DNA of 64,000 nt, from the NCBI GenBank assembly GCA_016719405.1, contig JADJZE010000001.1, positions 310,001 through 374,000 on the forward strand, written 5' to 3'. Origin of the DNA: Candidatus Aalborgicola lynettensis. GTDB taxonomy: Bacteria; Pseudomonadota; Gammaproteobacteria; Burkholderiales; Burkholderiaceae_C. Position numbers and translations under genes: made by a program. This document shows positions 8,672 to 16,542 of this stretch, one piece after another. Under the pieces are notes generated by a model. That model saw only the letters and a list, made by a program, of their open reading frames with translations, made no database searches and was not told the origin of the DNA. Position 1 is the first letter of the stretch. Each line of letters starts with the position of its first letter.

Positions 8672-9619
8672 TCAGATTTGGGTTGCGTCGGGGATGTTTG
8701 GAGCACGTCGACGCTTTCTCCACTGGGATAACCACTCGGCCATGAAAAACCACAGCACCGCCAAAATGAAAGTTACCCCACCTGCGATTTCGATGAACAG
8801 TCCGTATTTGACTTCGTACTTGCCGGTTTTGGGGTCATAGACGGTGCACAAAATCCGCACACGGTCTATCAAATCTGCGAGCACCAGTTTTTGTGCCACC
8901 GGCGCATTGTTCATCAGTTCTCGGATAGGGTTGCCAACCGACTCTGGCGTCAGATCGGTGCCGTAGATTTGGCGGTAGACGCGCCCTTCGGCGTCCAACA
9001 GCGTAGCCTGGAGAATGTGGTCAAAACCCGCGGGCGTTGCAACATAGCTAAAACCAAATTGCTGGGTGAGCGGGGCCACAATCTTTTCGTGTGGACTCAG
9101 GAAATCCCAGTTGGGATTGTCAATTTTGTACTGGCGGGCAAACGACTTCAGGGCTTGTGGTGAGTCGGCGGGTTGGTTGAAGCCAATGCTAATAATATTG
9201 AATTGCTTGCTTCCGTATACAGATTTGCCGGCATCAATAGCGCTTTGCAAAGACCGGGTGGTAAGCGGACAAACCTGAAAGCAACCCGTGTAAATAAAAC
9301 TGACCACAAGCGGTTTGCCACGGTACTGCGATAGCCGGACAGGGCGACCTTCCCGATCCAATAGCGTGAAATCATCGATTTGTTTTCCAATAACAGACTG
9401 GCTAATCTGCAACGCCGTGGTTGGGTTCAAACCGAATGAAGGCTCCGTTTTTGCGGAGTCCGCAGTTTGCGCGATCGTTTGCGCAGCGACCGTGGTAACT
9501 GTGCCAATCAAACCCAAAAGGGCTAACGCAACGGTTGTGTATATGCGCCGCCGTGGATGCGGCAATACGGCAGAAAAATGGACATTGGTCGCCCAGGTCG
9601 AAGCAGAGGCAGAGGGCAC
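8672..9619 (-). CDS. Sco1/SenC-type copper chaperone with C-terminal membrane anchor
   Basis: A 315-residue thioredoxin-fold protein. An N-terminal hydrophobic helix (signal or anchor) is followed by GKQIDDFTLLDREG, the copper-binding FIYTGCFQVCPLT (CxxxC) and the distal His in GFDHILQ. A second helix near residue 285 anchors the C terminus, which is less usual for Sco. Sco proteins deliver copper to the CuA site of oxidase subunit II, which fits the CuA subunit in this operon. The open frame starts at a TTG at 9652, but the GTG at 9619 has a strong ribosome-binding site (AGGGGAG, 8 bases away) overlapping the end of ctaB, so I prefer it. Confidence 0.85.
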   Translation of the reverse strand: MPSASASTWATNVHFSAVLPHPRRRIYTTVALALLGLIGTVTTVAAQTIAQTADSAKTEPSFGLNPTTALQISQSVIGKQIDDFTLLDREGRPVRLSQYRGKPLVVSFIYTGCFQVCPLTTRSLQSAIDAGKSVYGSKQFNIISIGFNQPADSPQALKSFARQYKIDNPNWDFLSPHEKIVAPLTQQFGFSYVATPAGFDHILQATLLDAEGRVYRQIYGTDLTPESVGNPIRELMNNAPVAQKLVLADLIDRVRILCTVYDPKTGKYEVKYGLFIEIAGGVTFILAVLWFFMAEWLSQWRKRRRAPNIPDATQI

Positions 9620-9632
9620 TTTGGCTGCTCCC

Positions 9633-10487
9633 CTAGCGCGCGAGGCCGTCAATCAGGGCAGCAAGCAGCAGCAGGCTCAGTTGAACCAAGGAAGCAAAGA
9701 ACGCAGCCATGGCAGTTTCGCGGCTGGGTGCCTTTGCCAGGCGCCACGATTTGTAAACAAAGTAGCCTCCCCCCGCGCTGGCGCCAGCGAGGTAAGCCCA
9801 CCCGGCGCCGAAAAAAACCGGCAGCAAAGCGGTGAGCGCAAGGGCCACGGTGCTCCAGAATACGATGTGCGCCGCGCGCGGCGTGCCAACAACGACTGGC
9901 AACATGGGGATGCCCGCTGCGGCGTACTCGGATTGATTGGCAATGGCCAAGCTCCAAAAATGGGGTGGGGTCCATAAAAACAGGACTGCGGCCAATAACA
10001 GAGGCAGTGGGCCGATTTGGGGCGTAACCGCCGCGCCGCCAGCCAATACGGCAAAACTACCAGCCATACCACCAACCACGATATTGAGCCAACTGCGGCG
10101 CTTGAGCCAAACGGTGTAAACCACCGCGTAAAAAAAGGCGCCTAGAAAAACAAAAAATGCTGACACGGGGTTGAGTACCCATGCTGTCGTAGACACTGCA
10201 ACCAGCAGCATCACCGCCATCAGCACCCACCACCCGGGGGATTCAGGCAATGCTCCTGTCACAAAAGCCCGGTTGCGTGTGCGCGCCATCAAATGGTCGC
10301 TGCCACGCTCATAGTACTGGTTAAACGCACCAGCGCTGGCGGACGAAACAAACACCGCCAGCGCAAGGGTCAAGACCCGCTCCCATCCCAATGCCGGACC
10401 GGGAGTCACAACCAAGCCCACCAATGCGGTGATCATGATCATGAAGCCGATACGCAGCTTAAACAGACCGAGAACGGAGCGGGTCAT
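9633..10487 (-). CDS. ctaB: Protoheme IX farnesyltransferase (heme O synthase)
   Basis: A 284-residue UbiA-family prenyltransferase of about nine membrane helices, which adds farnesyl to heme B to make heme O. The first Asp-rich site appears as NQYYERGSDHLMARTRNR (about residues 61-78); in the usual form the first Asp is often conserved where Glu65 stands here. YAVVYTVWLKRR and LWTPPHFWSLAI are typical family landmarks. It lies between subunit I and sco in the operon, so the reductase here likely carries heme O or, with the CtaA-like protein, heme A. Confidence 0.92.
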   Translation of the reverse strand: MTRSVLGLFKLRIGFMIMITALVGLVVTPGPALGWERVLTLALAVFVSSASAGAFNQYYERGSDHLMARTRNRAFVTGALPESPGWWVLMAVMLLVAVSTTAWVLNPVSAFFVFLGAFFYAVVYTVWLKRRSWLNIVVGGMAGSFAVLAGGAAVTPQIGPLPLLLAAVLFLWTPPHFWSLAIANQSEYAAAGIPMLPVVVGTPRAAHIVFWSTVALALTALLPVFFGAGWAYLAGASAGGGYFVYKSWRLAKAPSRETAMAAFFASLVQLSLLLLAALIDGLAR

Positions 10488-10511
10488 TTTCGAGGCTTTC
10501 AGTCCAATGGA

Positions 10512-12209
10512 TTAGCTCAAGCCCCAAACCTGGGACAAGTACTTCCAGTTAATGAAGTAGTACAGGACGAAGGACACCAGGAACACCATCGCCAGCACAA
10601 AGGTGCCAGGGGCAGCGAAGCCTGCTGATCCATAAGACTGTGCTACGGCAGTGGGTGCGGTGGGTGGAATGGGTGTGAAGCTGGAACTTGTCTTGCCAGC
10701 ATCGAGCTTTTTGCCCCACAGTATGGAACCCACAGTGATGTAGATGTAGATTCCGCCGCCAACGATGGCTGCAATACCACCAATACCCACCAGCCCCATT
10801 AACAGATAGGCGGCACCTGGCCATTCGTACGCCATGGCAGCACCACTGAAAGCCATGTCCCAGTGGCGACGGGACACGCCCAAAGTACCAGCACCCATCA
10901 TGACCAGGCAGAAGAAGTACATCGAGAAGCCGAACAGGTAAGGCTGAATTTTTGCCAGTCCGGGGTTGATCATTTCACGCTTGAACAAAACAGGGATCAA
11001 AAAGTAGGTGAGCGCCATAAACGACAGTGTGGTACCCACAACAACGGTTGCATGGAAGTGTCCCGGAACGTAAATCGTGTTGTGAATGATCATGTTCAAC
11101 TGCTCGGTGCCCATCATCACGCCGGAGATGCCGCCGAGGAAGCCAAAGCCAATGATCGAAATGAACACGCCAGACCACACCGGGTTGCCCCATGGCGCTT
11201 TGCGCAGCCACTCAAACAGGCCATTGTTATAACCTTTGGCACGTTGCGCCACTTCGATAGCACCCGGAATGGTCAAGCCGTGAATCATGGAGGCCAGCAC
11301 AGCAAAGTACATGAAGTAGCTGGTGTTGACCACTTTCCACGCCGTACTTACGCCGGGGTCTGCCAACAAATGGTGGGCACTGGCAAGTTGCAGGAACACG
11401 ATGTAGAGCAGGAAGGCGCCACGGCTAACACGCTCGGACATGGGCTTGGCGCCGAAAGCGATGGCGGCTACGGCATACCAGATGGAAATATGTGCGGCGA
11501 CGTTAATCTGCTGCGAGGAGTGACCGAAAGCCCACCAGATGGTGCGGTACACCAGCGCATCCACTTCCTTGATCCATCCCAGCGACAGGAAGAAGGTTGG
11601 CACCAAAATGATAGCGCCCGATGCAATGGTGAACACCGCAATAATCGCCGCAGTGATGGCACCGAATGTGACCAGCGGAACGGAACCCTGGTAGGTTTTA
11701 TCGCGTTTGGCAACGACGAGCGTTCCAAAGAAAACGAAAACAGCAACCAGTGCACCCACCGCAAACAAAATGAGCCCAAGGTAGAACGTTGGTGCCGCCA
11801 TCATCGGGACGTACGACGTCATCATGACGCTGGAACTGCCCTGAAACACCGCCACGTTGTTCATGACTGCGCCGATCAGCATCAGCACAAACGCAGCCCA
11901 GGCCACCTTGGGGGTGGCGAGTCGACAGCGCAGCAGTGTGGACGAACAGAAGTAGAGAACGGCGACTTCAAAAAAGATGATCCAGAAGATCAGCATGTCG
12001 ATGCCGTGTGCGGTCAGCACCATGTAGAACGTGTCAGCAGCCAGCCAGTGAATGGTTGGCCAGCGGGTCAGTACAACGCCAATGGCCAGCAAGCCGCCAA
12101 CCAACAGGGCGACGACAGCCGTAACGGCGTTCACGATCATCAGCTTTTCAGCTTGCGATTCAAATTGCAGCCCGGAACGCGGGCAGGTGCGGTAGGTAGT
12201 CGATGTCAT
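10512..12209 (-). CDS. Heme-copper oxidoreductase subunit I, B-type-like, Tyr replaced by Gln
   Basis: A 565-residue protein with 12 or more membrane helices. Heme and copper ligands are clear: H68 (TAHGIDM, low-spin heme), H230 (FGHSSQQ, CuB), H279-H280 (SAHHLL, CuB), H384 (high-spin heme) and H386 (low-spin heme) in YVPGHFHATV. The VPGHFH stretch resembles ba3/B-type oxidases. At the position of the His-Tyr crosslink (H-x-x-x-Y) it has H230-S-S-Q-Q234, so the Tyr needed by ordinary O2 reductases is Gln, and the nearby proton-path Glu is Ser232. This points to an NO reductase of the non-classical kind (families called eNOR and similar, from memory) or an unusual oxidase. The start has AAGGTGA 4 bases upstream. 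Confidence 0.85.
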   Translation of the reverse strand: MTSTTYRTCPRSGLQFESQAEKLMIVNAVTAVVALLVGGLLAIGVVLTRWPTIHWLAADTFYMVLTAHGIDMLIFWIIFFEVAVLYFCSSTLLRCRLATPKVAWAAFVLMLIGAVMNNVAVFQGSSSVMMTSYVPMMAAPTFYLGLILFAVGALVAVFVFFGTLVVAKRDKTYQGSVPLVTFGAITAAIIAVFTIASGAIILVPTFFLSLGWIKEVDALVYRTIWWAFGHSSQQINVAAHISIWYAVAAIAFGAKPMSERVSRGAFLLYIVFLQLASAHHLLADPGVSTAWKVVNTSYFMYFAVLASMIHGLTIPGAIEVAQRAKGYNNGLFEWLRKAPWGNPVWSGVFISIIGFGFLGGISGVMMGTEQLNMIIHNTIYVPGHFHATVVVGTTLSFMALTYFLIPVLFKREMINPGLAKIQPYLFGFSMYFFCLVMMGAGTLGVSRRHWDMAFSGAAMAYEWPGAAYLLMGLVGIGGIAAIVGGGIYIYITVGSILWGKKLDAGKTSSSFTPIPPTAPTAVAQSYGSAGFAAPGTFVLAMVFLVSFVLYYFINWKYLSQVWGLS

Positions 12210-12218
12210 TGCGTCACC

Positions 12219-12758
12219 TTATTTCACATAAATGCGGCTCACCATCGTGTGATGGTTGATGCCACAGTACTCGTTGCAAACAACGGAGTAGGTCCCCGAT
12301 TTGTTCGGTGTAATTTTGATAACGTGCTCATACCCAGGAACAACTTGAATGTTGATGTTCTCTGGCTGCAGAGAAAACCCGTGGTTGTAATCCATGGAAG
12401 TCAAATGCAGGCGGTAGGTCTTGTCTTTTTCCAGTTCGAGAATGGGCCAGAAATTCCACAGGCGGGCGATCATGTAAACATCGCCACCCGCAGGCGGGGC
12501 CACCACGGGAATATTGGCTTCCGTTTCTGTGCGTACCGTGTATTTATCCACCATGGCTTGGGTTTTCGTGGAGAAAAGCTCAGGCGTGGTTTTATAGGTT
12601 TCGGTTGATAAATTTTGTTTGCCGTAGATATGCCAGCCAACCATCATGGCAAACATGGTTAGACACCAGATCAATGAAATGACGATCCATGTGCCTTCAA
12701 CGCGGTCCAATGGGTGTTTCCACCATAGACGTTCCGCCGGGGGCAGTATTGCGCTCAT
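12219..12758 (-). CDS. Heme-copper oxidoreductase subunit II with CuA centre
   Basis: A 179-residue protein with one membrane helix (about residues 23-43) and a periplasmic cupredoxin domain. The full CuA ligand set is present: H126 (YNHGFSL), then C161, E163, C165, H169 and M172 in VCNEYCGINHHTM. CuA accepts electrons from a soluble donor such as cytochrome c or a blue copper protein and passes them to subunit I. It is shorter than A-type subunit II and closer in size to ba3-type versions. It sits 9 bases upstream of the subunit I gene, with an AGGAGA ribosome-binding site. Confidence 0.9.
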   Translation of the reverse strand: MSAILPPAERLWWKHPLDRVEGTWIVISLIWCLTMFAMMVGWHIYGKQNLSTETYKTTPELFSTKTQAMVDKYTVRTETEANIPVVAPPAGGDVYMIARLWNFWPILELEKDKTYRLHLTSMDYNHGFSLQPENINIQVVPGYEHVIKITPNKSGTYSVVCNEYCGINHHTMVSRIYVK

Positions 12759-12805
12759 AAGGTTTTCTCCTGCAGTTGGTGTGTCGAATGTTGAGTAGTG
12801 TTGGA

Positions 12806-12991
12806 CTACTTGGCCAGCGGGACGGTCAAAATGTCAATCACACCCCACAAGGTGTACACGAGCATTGGAACCATTACCCCAATAAATAACAACAGAAAGG
12901 GGTTGTCCAGCAACTGCTGCATCATGGGAACGGGTTCATTGGCATCATCGCTTGCGTGGGATGGTGCATGCGTGGGGTTTGGTTTCGACAT
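12806..12991 (-). CDS. Small one-helix membrane protein, putative oxidase subunit
   Basis: A 61-residue protein: a polar N-terminal third rich in Pro, His and Ser, then NPFLLLFIGVMVPMLVYTLW as a single membrane helix, ending VPLAK. It has an AAGGAA ribosome-binding site and is the first gene of the operon, 47 bases before subunit II. Tiny one-helix subunits accompany ba3-type oxidases (subunit IIa), so a structural role beside subunits I and II is plausible. No specific family was recognised. Confidence 0.7.
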   Translation of the reverse strand: MSKPNPTHAPSHASDDANEPVPMMQQLLDNPFLLLFIGVMVPMLVYTLWGVIDILTVPLAK

Positions 12992-13086
12992 ATCGTTTCC
13001 TTGGAAGGTTGTGTCATTTGCGAAACTGGGTCTCGCGGAGGCGGCCCCATTATCGGGGAGGGTGGTGTTTCAATGGGGGTGAATTC

Positions 13087-13100
13087 TTGTGTTAAATCAA
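13087..13100 (-). promoter_or_regulatory. Candidate FNR/DNR-type binding site upstream of the reductase operon
   Basis: Read on the minus strand the site is TTGAT-TTAA-CACAA, matching the FNR/DNR consensus TTGAT-N4-ATCAA at 8 of 10 positions. It lies 96 bases upstream of the first operon gene (12991). A possible -10 element, GATAAT, is at 13049-13054, which would put the site near -50 rather than the ideal -41.5. If real, it would tie the operon to low oxygen or NO. It lies between divergent genes, so it might serve either. Confidence 0.35.
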
Positions 13101-13211
13101 GTATCTGCGTGAAAGCACCGGTCGTTTCCGTTAAACCTGTTAGCCCGCCAGTGAATCCTTGGCGGTGCAGGCTGCCCGAGACCTATTACAAACCTATCCT
13201 GAGGTGACACC

Positions 13212-13997
13212 ATGACCCCCGCCCCGGTACTGTTTATCTCCCACGGTGCGCCCACTTTCGCCATAGAACCGGGAAAGCTGGGGCCGCAGCTGCAGACGCT
13301 GGGCACGCGTTTGACCGGCGTGCGTGCGGTGCTGGTGGTGTCACCGCACTGGCAAACGCGCGATGTGCAGGTCATGGCCACCCCGCAGCCAGAAACGGTG
13401 CACGACTTTGGTGGCTTTCCGGCCCGTTTGTATGCGCTGCGCTACCCTGCAACCGGTGCGCCGCAATGGGCCGCACAAGCGGCAGAACGGCTGCTGCAGG
13501 CCGGCTTTGCCACCCACATGGATACACAACGGGGGCTGGACCACGGCGCCTGGGTGCCGCTGTTGCATCTGTTGCCGCAGGCGCAGATACCGGTGTTCCA
13601 GGTGTCCATGCCGTTCTCGCTGACCACGACGCAGGCCGTGGCACTGGGGCGTGCCCTGGCACCGCTGCGGGAGCAGGGGGTGATGATCGTCGGCTCCGGC
13701 AGCATGACGCACAACCTGGGCGAGTTCCACCCTGCGGTCACCCAGCCTGCCGCCTATGCGCGGGAGTTTTCTGCCTGGGTGCGCACCGCTGTGCGGGCCC
13801 ATGCGGTCAACATGGTCGTGCAGTACCGCACCGAGGCCCCCCACGCGCTGCGTGCCCATCCCACCGAAGAGCACTTTTTGCCCTTGCTGGTGGCGCTGGG
13901 CGCCACGCAGCAGGGGGAGGGTGTGCAGTGGCTGGACGGCGGCATTGAACACGGCATGTTGTGCATGGATTCGTATGCCTGGGGATTGTCGGCGTGA
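13212..13997 (+). CDS. Extradiol ring-opening dioxygenase of the LigB/DODA (YgiD) family
   Basis: A 261-residue protein of the class III extradiol dioxygenase family, similar in size to E. coli YgiD (4,5-DOPA dioxygenase). Likely metal and catalytic residues are His in FISHGAP, VVSPHWQ, VHDFGGFP and LDHGAWVPL, and a later GSGSMTHNL. Such enzymes use non-heme Fe or Zn to cleave catechol-like rings; the substrate here cannot be read from the sequence. A GAGGTGA ribosome-binding site lies just before the ATG. It is divergent from the reductase operon and has no obvious catabolic partners. Confidence 0.85.
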   Translation: MTPAPVLFISHGAPTFAIEPGKLGPQLQTLGTRLTGVRAVLVVSPHWQTRDVQVMATPQPETVHDFGGFPARLYALRYPATGAPQWAAQAAERLLQAGFATHMDTQRGLDHGAWVPLLHLLPQAQIPVFQVSMPFSLTTTQAVALGRALAPLREQGVMIVGSGSMTHNLGEFHPAVTQPAAYAREFSAWVRTAVRAHAVNMVVQYRTEAPHALRAHPTEEHFLPLLVALGATQQGEGVQWLDGGIEHGMLCMDSYAWGLSA

Positions 13998-14089
13998 ATG
14001 CGGCGACGGGTGGCGCTGCGCCCAGGCGTTGCGGCATTGGCTTGCAGCGCATGCTTTGGGGGGGCGCCCCGTGGCCTTGGCGCCGGATT

Positions 14090-14130
14090 GCTATAAAAAA
14101 CGAAGCTGCTCCCGCACGCCAGACGTGCGG
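14090..14130 (+). repeat. Dispersed TGCTAT-type repeat copy with a perfect 7-bp hairpin
   Basis: GCTATAAAAAACGAAGCTGC is followed by CCGCACG, a 5-base loop, and CGTGCGG (14112-14130). It resembles the other copies at 19949, 48614 and 60132. It lies between the convergent dioxygenase and upp genes, and AAAAGGCCTTTTT follows directly, so the hairpin may also help terminate transcription from either side. Confidence 0.5.
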
Positions 14131-14153
14131 AAAAGGCCTTTTTGACCATTTAT

Positions 14154-14783
14154 TTATTGCGTACCAAAGATGCGGTCACCGGCGTCGCCCAGTCCGGGCA
14201 GGATGTAGCCGTGGTCATTCAACTCCCGGTCGATGGCGGCGGTGAACAGGGGCACGTCGGGGTGCGCGGCGTGCAGCGCGGCCACACCTTCGGGCGCGGC
14301 CAGCAGGCACAGGAATTTGATGGAACGCGGCTGCAGCGTTTTGACCCGCGCAATGGCGGCCACCGCCGAGTGGCCGGTGGCCAGCATGGGGTCGACCACA
14401 ATCACGTCACGCTCCTGCATGAGGTCGGGCATCTTGAAGTAGTACTCCACCGCCTGCAGCGTGGCCGGGTCGCGGTACAGGCCGATATGGCCCACCCGCG
14501 CACCGGGCACCACGGTCAGCATGCCGTCCAGAATGCCGGTACCGGCCCGCAGAATGGAGGCCAGCACCAGTTTTTTGCCGTCAATGACCGAGCCGGTCAT
14601 GGGTTCTAGTGGCGTCTCAATTTCGATGGGCTGGGTCGGCATGTCGCGCGTGACCTCATAGGCCATGAGCATGCTCAGCTCGTTGAGTAGCCGCCGAAAG
14701 GTGCTGGTGCTGGCGTCTTTTTTGCGCATCAGCGTGAGCTTGTGCTGCACCAGGGGGTGGGTGATGACGTGGACCTGGCGCAT
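14154..14783 (-). CDS. upp: Uracil phosphoribosyltransferase
   Basis: A 209-residue enzyme of pyrimidine salvage that makes UMP from uracil and PRPP in the cytoplasm. Family landmarks are HPLVQHKLT near the start, LASILRAGTGILDGM, the PRPP-binding VVDPMLATGHSA (about residues 129-140) and GDAGDRIFGT at the C terminus that binds uracil. Full expected length. It starts 18 bases after the HerA-like gene and is probably read with it. Confidence 0.97.
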   Translation of the reverse strand: MRQVHVITHPLVQHKLTLMRKKDASTSTFRRLLNELSMLMAYEVTRDMPTQPIEIETPLEPMTGSVIDGKKLVLASILRAGTGILDGMLTVVPGARVGHIGLYRDPATLQAVEYYFKMPDLMQERDVIVVDPMLATGHSAVAAIARVKTLQPRSIKFLCLLAAPEGVAALHAAHPDVPLFTAAIDRELNDHGYILPGLGDAGDRIFGTQ

Positions 14784-14801
14784 GGTGTGGGCCTTTCGTC
14801 C

Positions 14802-16484
14802 TTAACGGCGCCGCCCACCCAGCATGCTGCCCAGCACCCCACGGATGATCTCGCGCCCCACGGCCGAGCCCATGGTGCGCACGGTGGACTTGAGCAGGGT
14901 TTGCGCCAACCCGTCGTGTTGACCGCCGCGGGGGCCGGTGCGGCCAAACAGGGTGTCCTTGATGCCATCCATGATGGCGTTGCCGCCAGCGGGTGCCGCG
15001 CCACCGGCGCCGACCGTGTTGATGGCACCGCTTGGGGCACCAGTGCCCATGCCGTTGCCGAAGGTGGTGCCGGTGGTGCTGGTGCTTGCATTGGTCGCGC
15101 CGGGTGCTGGTTGCACGCCGCCCGCGCGGCCGGTGAGCCGCTCGTAGGCCGATTCGCGGTCCTGCGCCTGCTCGTACACGCCCGCCACCAGTGAGTTGTG
15201 CAACAGCGCCTGGCGTTGTTCGGGCGTGATGGGGCCAATCTGGCTGCCCGGTGGCAATACGTAGACGCGTTCGGTCACGCTGGGGCGGCCTTTGTCGTCC
15301 AGCAGACTGAGCAGTGCTTCGCCCACAGCCAACTCCGTAATGGCGGTCTCAATATCCAGCCCGGGCTTCTGCCGCATAGTCTGCGCGGTGGCCTTGACGG
15401 CTTTTTGGTCGCGCGGCGTAAAGGCGCGCAGGGCGTGCTGCACGCGGTTGCCCAGTTGCGCCAGCACGGAGTCGGGAATGTCCAGCGGGTTTTGCGTGAC
15501 AAAGTACACCCCCACACCCTTGGAGCGCACCAGACGCACCACCAGTTCAATGCGTTCCAGCAGCACCTTGGGGGCGTCGTTGAACAGCAGGTGGGCCTCA
15601 TCGAAGAAGAACACCATCTTGGGCTTGTCGAGGTCGCCCACCTCGGGCAGTTGCTCAAACAGCTCGGCCAGCATCCACAGCAGGAAGGTGGCATACAGGC
15701 GCGGCGCGTTGAGCAACTTGTCGGCGGCCAAAATGTTGACTACACCCATCTGCATCGACGGGCCGCCCCTAGATGCAGATGCACCCCCTTGGGGGGCAGG
15801 AGACGAAGGTGACGTGGGGGCCACATTCACGCCTATGGTTTGCATGAAGTCGGCAATGTTGAGCATGGGCTCGCCAAAAAATGCGTCGCCGCCTTGCGAC
15901 TCCACCTGCATCAGCCCGCGCTGGATGGCGCCAATGCTGGCCGCACTCACATTGCCGTACTGGGTGGTGAAGTCTTTGGCGTTGTCACCCACGTACTGCA
16001 GCATCGCGCGCAGGTCTTTCAGGTCCAGCAATAGCAGGCCGTTGTCATCGGCAATCTTGAACACCATGGTCAGCACACCGGCCTGGGTTTCGTTCAGATC
16101 CAGCATGCGTGCCAGCAGCAAGGGGCCCAAATCACTGATGGTCGCGCGCACCGGGTGGCCCTGGGCGCCAAATACATCCCACAGCGTCACCGGGCATGCT
16201 ATGGATTCAGGAGCTGGCAGCGCACGTTCTGTAAGGATTGAAGCCATTTTTGGCCCCAAAGTACCGGCTTGCGAAATGCCCGTCAGGTCGCCCTTGATGT
16301 CGGCCATGAACACTGGTACGCCCATGCGCGAAAAGCCTTCGGCCAGGGTCTGCAGGGTGATGGTTTTGCCGGTGCCGGTGGCGCCGGTGATGAGGCCGTG
16401 GCGATTGGCCTTGTTGGCCAGCAGGTGGCATTGGATGTCGCCATGTTGGCCGAGCAGAATACCGGTGGTGTCAGAGGGAGCCAT
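14802..16484 (-). CDS. HerA/YjgR-like P-loop ATPase (DUF853)
   Basis: A 560-residue protein with the Walker A motif GATGTGKT (about residues 37-44), MADIKGDLTG and the Walker B-like VFFFDEAHLLF. This is the DUF853/YjgR branch of HerA-type helicase ATPases, whose job is poorly defined. The ATG at 16484 starts MAPSDTTG; an open frame reaching 16568 would overlap yebC and has no support. Two stretches look inserted compared with what I expect of the family: one around 16198-16244, which matches the dispersed TGCTAT repeat, and a Ser/Pro/Gly-rich one around 15765-15830. The C-terminal 120 residues are Gly/Ala/Thr-rich, as is common in this family. Confidence 0.88.
   Translation of the reverse strand: MAPSDTTGILLGQHGDIQCHLLANKANRHGLITGATGTGKTITLQTLAEGFSRMGVPVFMADIKGDLTGISQAGTLGPKMASILTERALPAPESIACPVTLWDVFGAQGHPVRATISDLGPLLLARMLDLNETQAGVLTMVFKIADDNGLLLLDLKDLRAMLQYVGDNAKDFTTQYGNVSAASIGAIQRGLMQVESQGGDAFFGEPMLNIADFMQTIGVNVAPTSPSSPAPQGGASASRGGPSMQMGVVNILAADKLLNAPRLYATFLLWMLAELFEQLPEVGDLDKPKMVFFFDEAHLLFNDAPKVLLERIELVVRLVRSKGVGVYFVTQNPLDIPDSVLAQLGNRVQHALRAFTPRDQKAVKATAQTMRQKPGLDIETAITELAVGEALLSLLDDKGRPSVTERVYVLPPGSQIGPITPEQRQALLHNSLVAGVYEQAQDRESAYERLTGRAGGVQPAPGATNASTSTTGTTFGNGMGTGAPSGAINTVGAGGAAPAGGNAIMDGIKDTLFGRTGPRGGQHDGLAQTLLKSTVRTMGSAVGREIIRGVLGSMLGGRRR
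16198..16244 (-). repeat. TGCTAT-type repeat inside the HerA-like gene
   Basis: The stretch TGCTATGGATTCAGGAGCTG closely matches the copy at 48615 (TGCTATCAATTCAGGAGCTG), and the GCGC that follows also fits. It is translated as part of the ATPase (about residues 80-96, ERALPAPESIACPV), so the insertion kept the frame. Confidence 0.5.
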
Positions 16485-16542
16485 GGAGCGTTCAAAAAGT
16501 ACAATCGGACCCCTAGCGTAACGAATTTTCGAAGGGATCGCC

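Noticed and set aside
10863..12608. A long plus-strand frame of 581 codons opposite subunit I and II
   Set aside because: It is the antisense of well-recognised oxidase genes, has an implausible His/Gln/Asn-rich composition and no family resemblance.
14112..14141. Hairpin with following T-run as a simple terminator
   Set aside because: The hairpin belongs to a repeat copy, and T-runs occur on both sides at some distance, so terminator function is possible but not shown.
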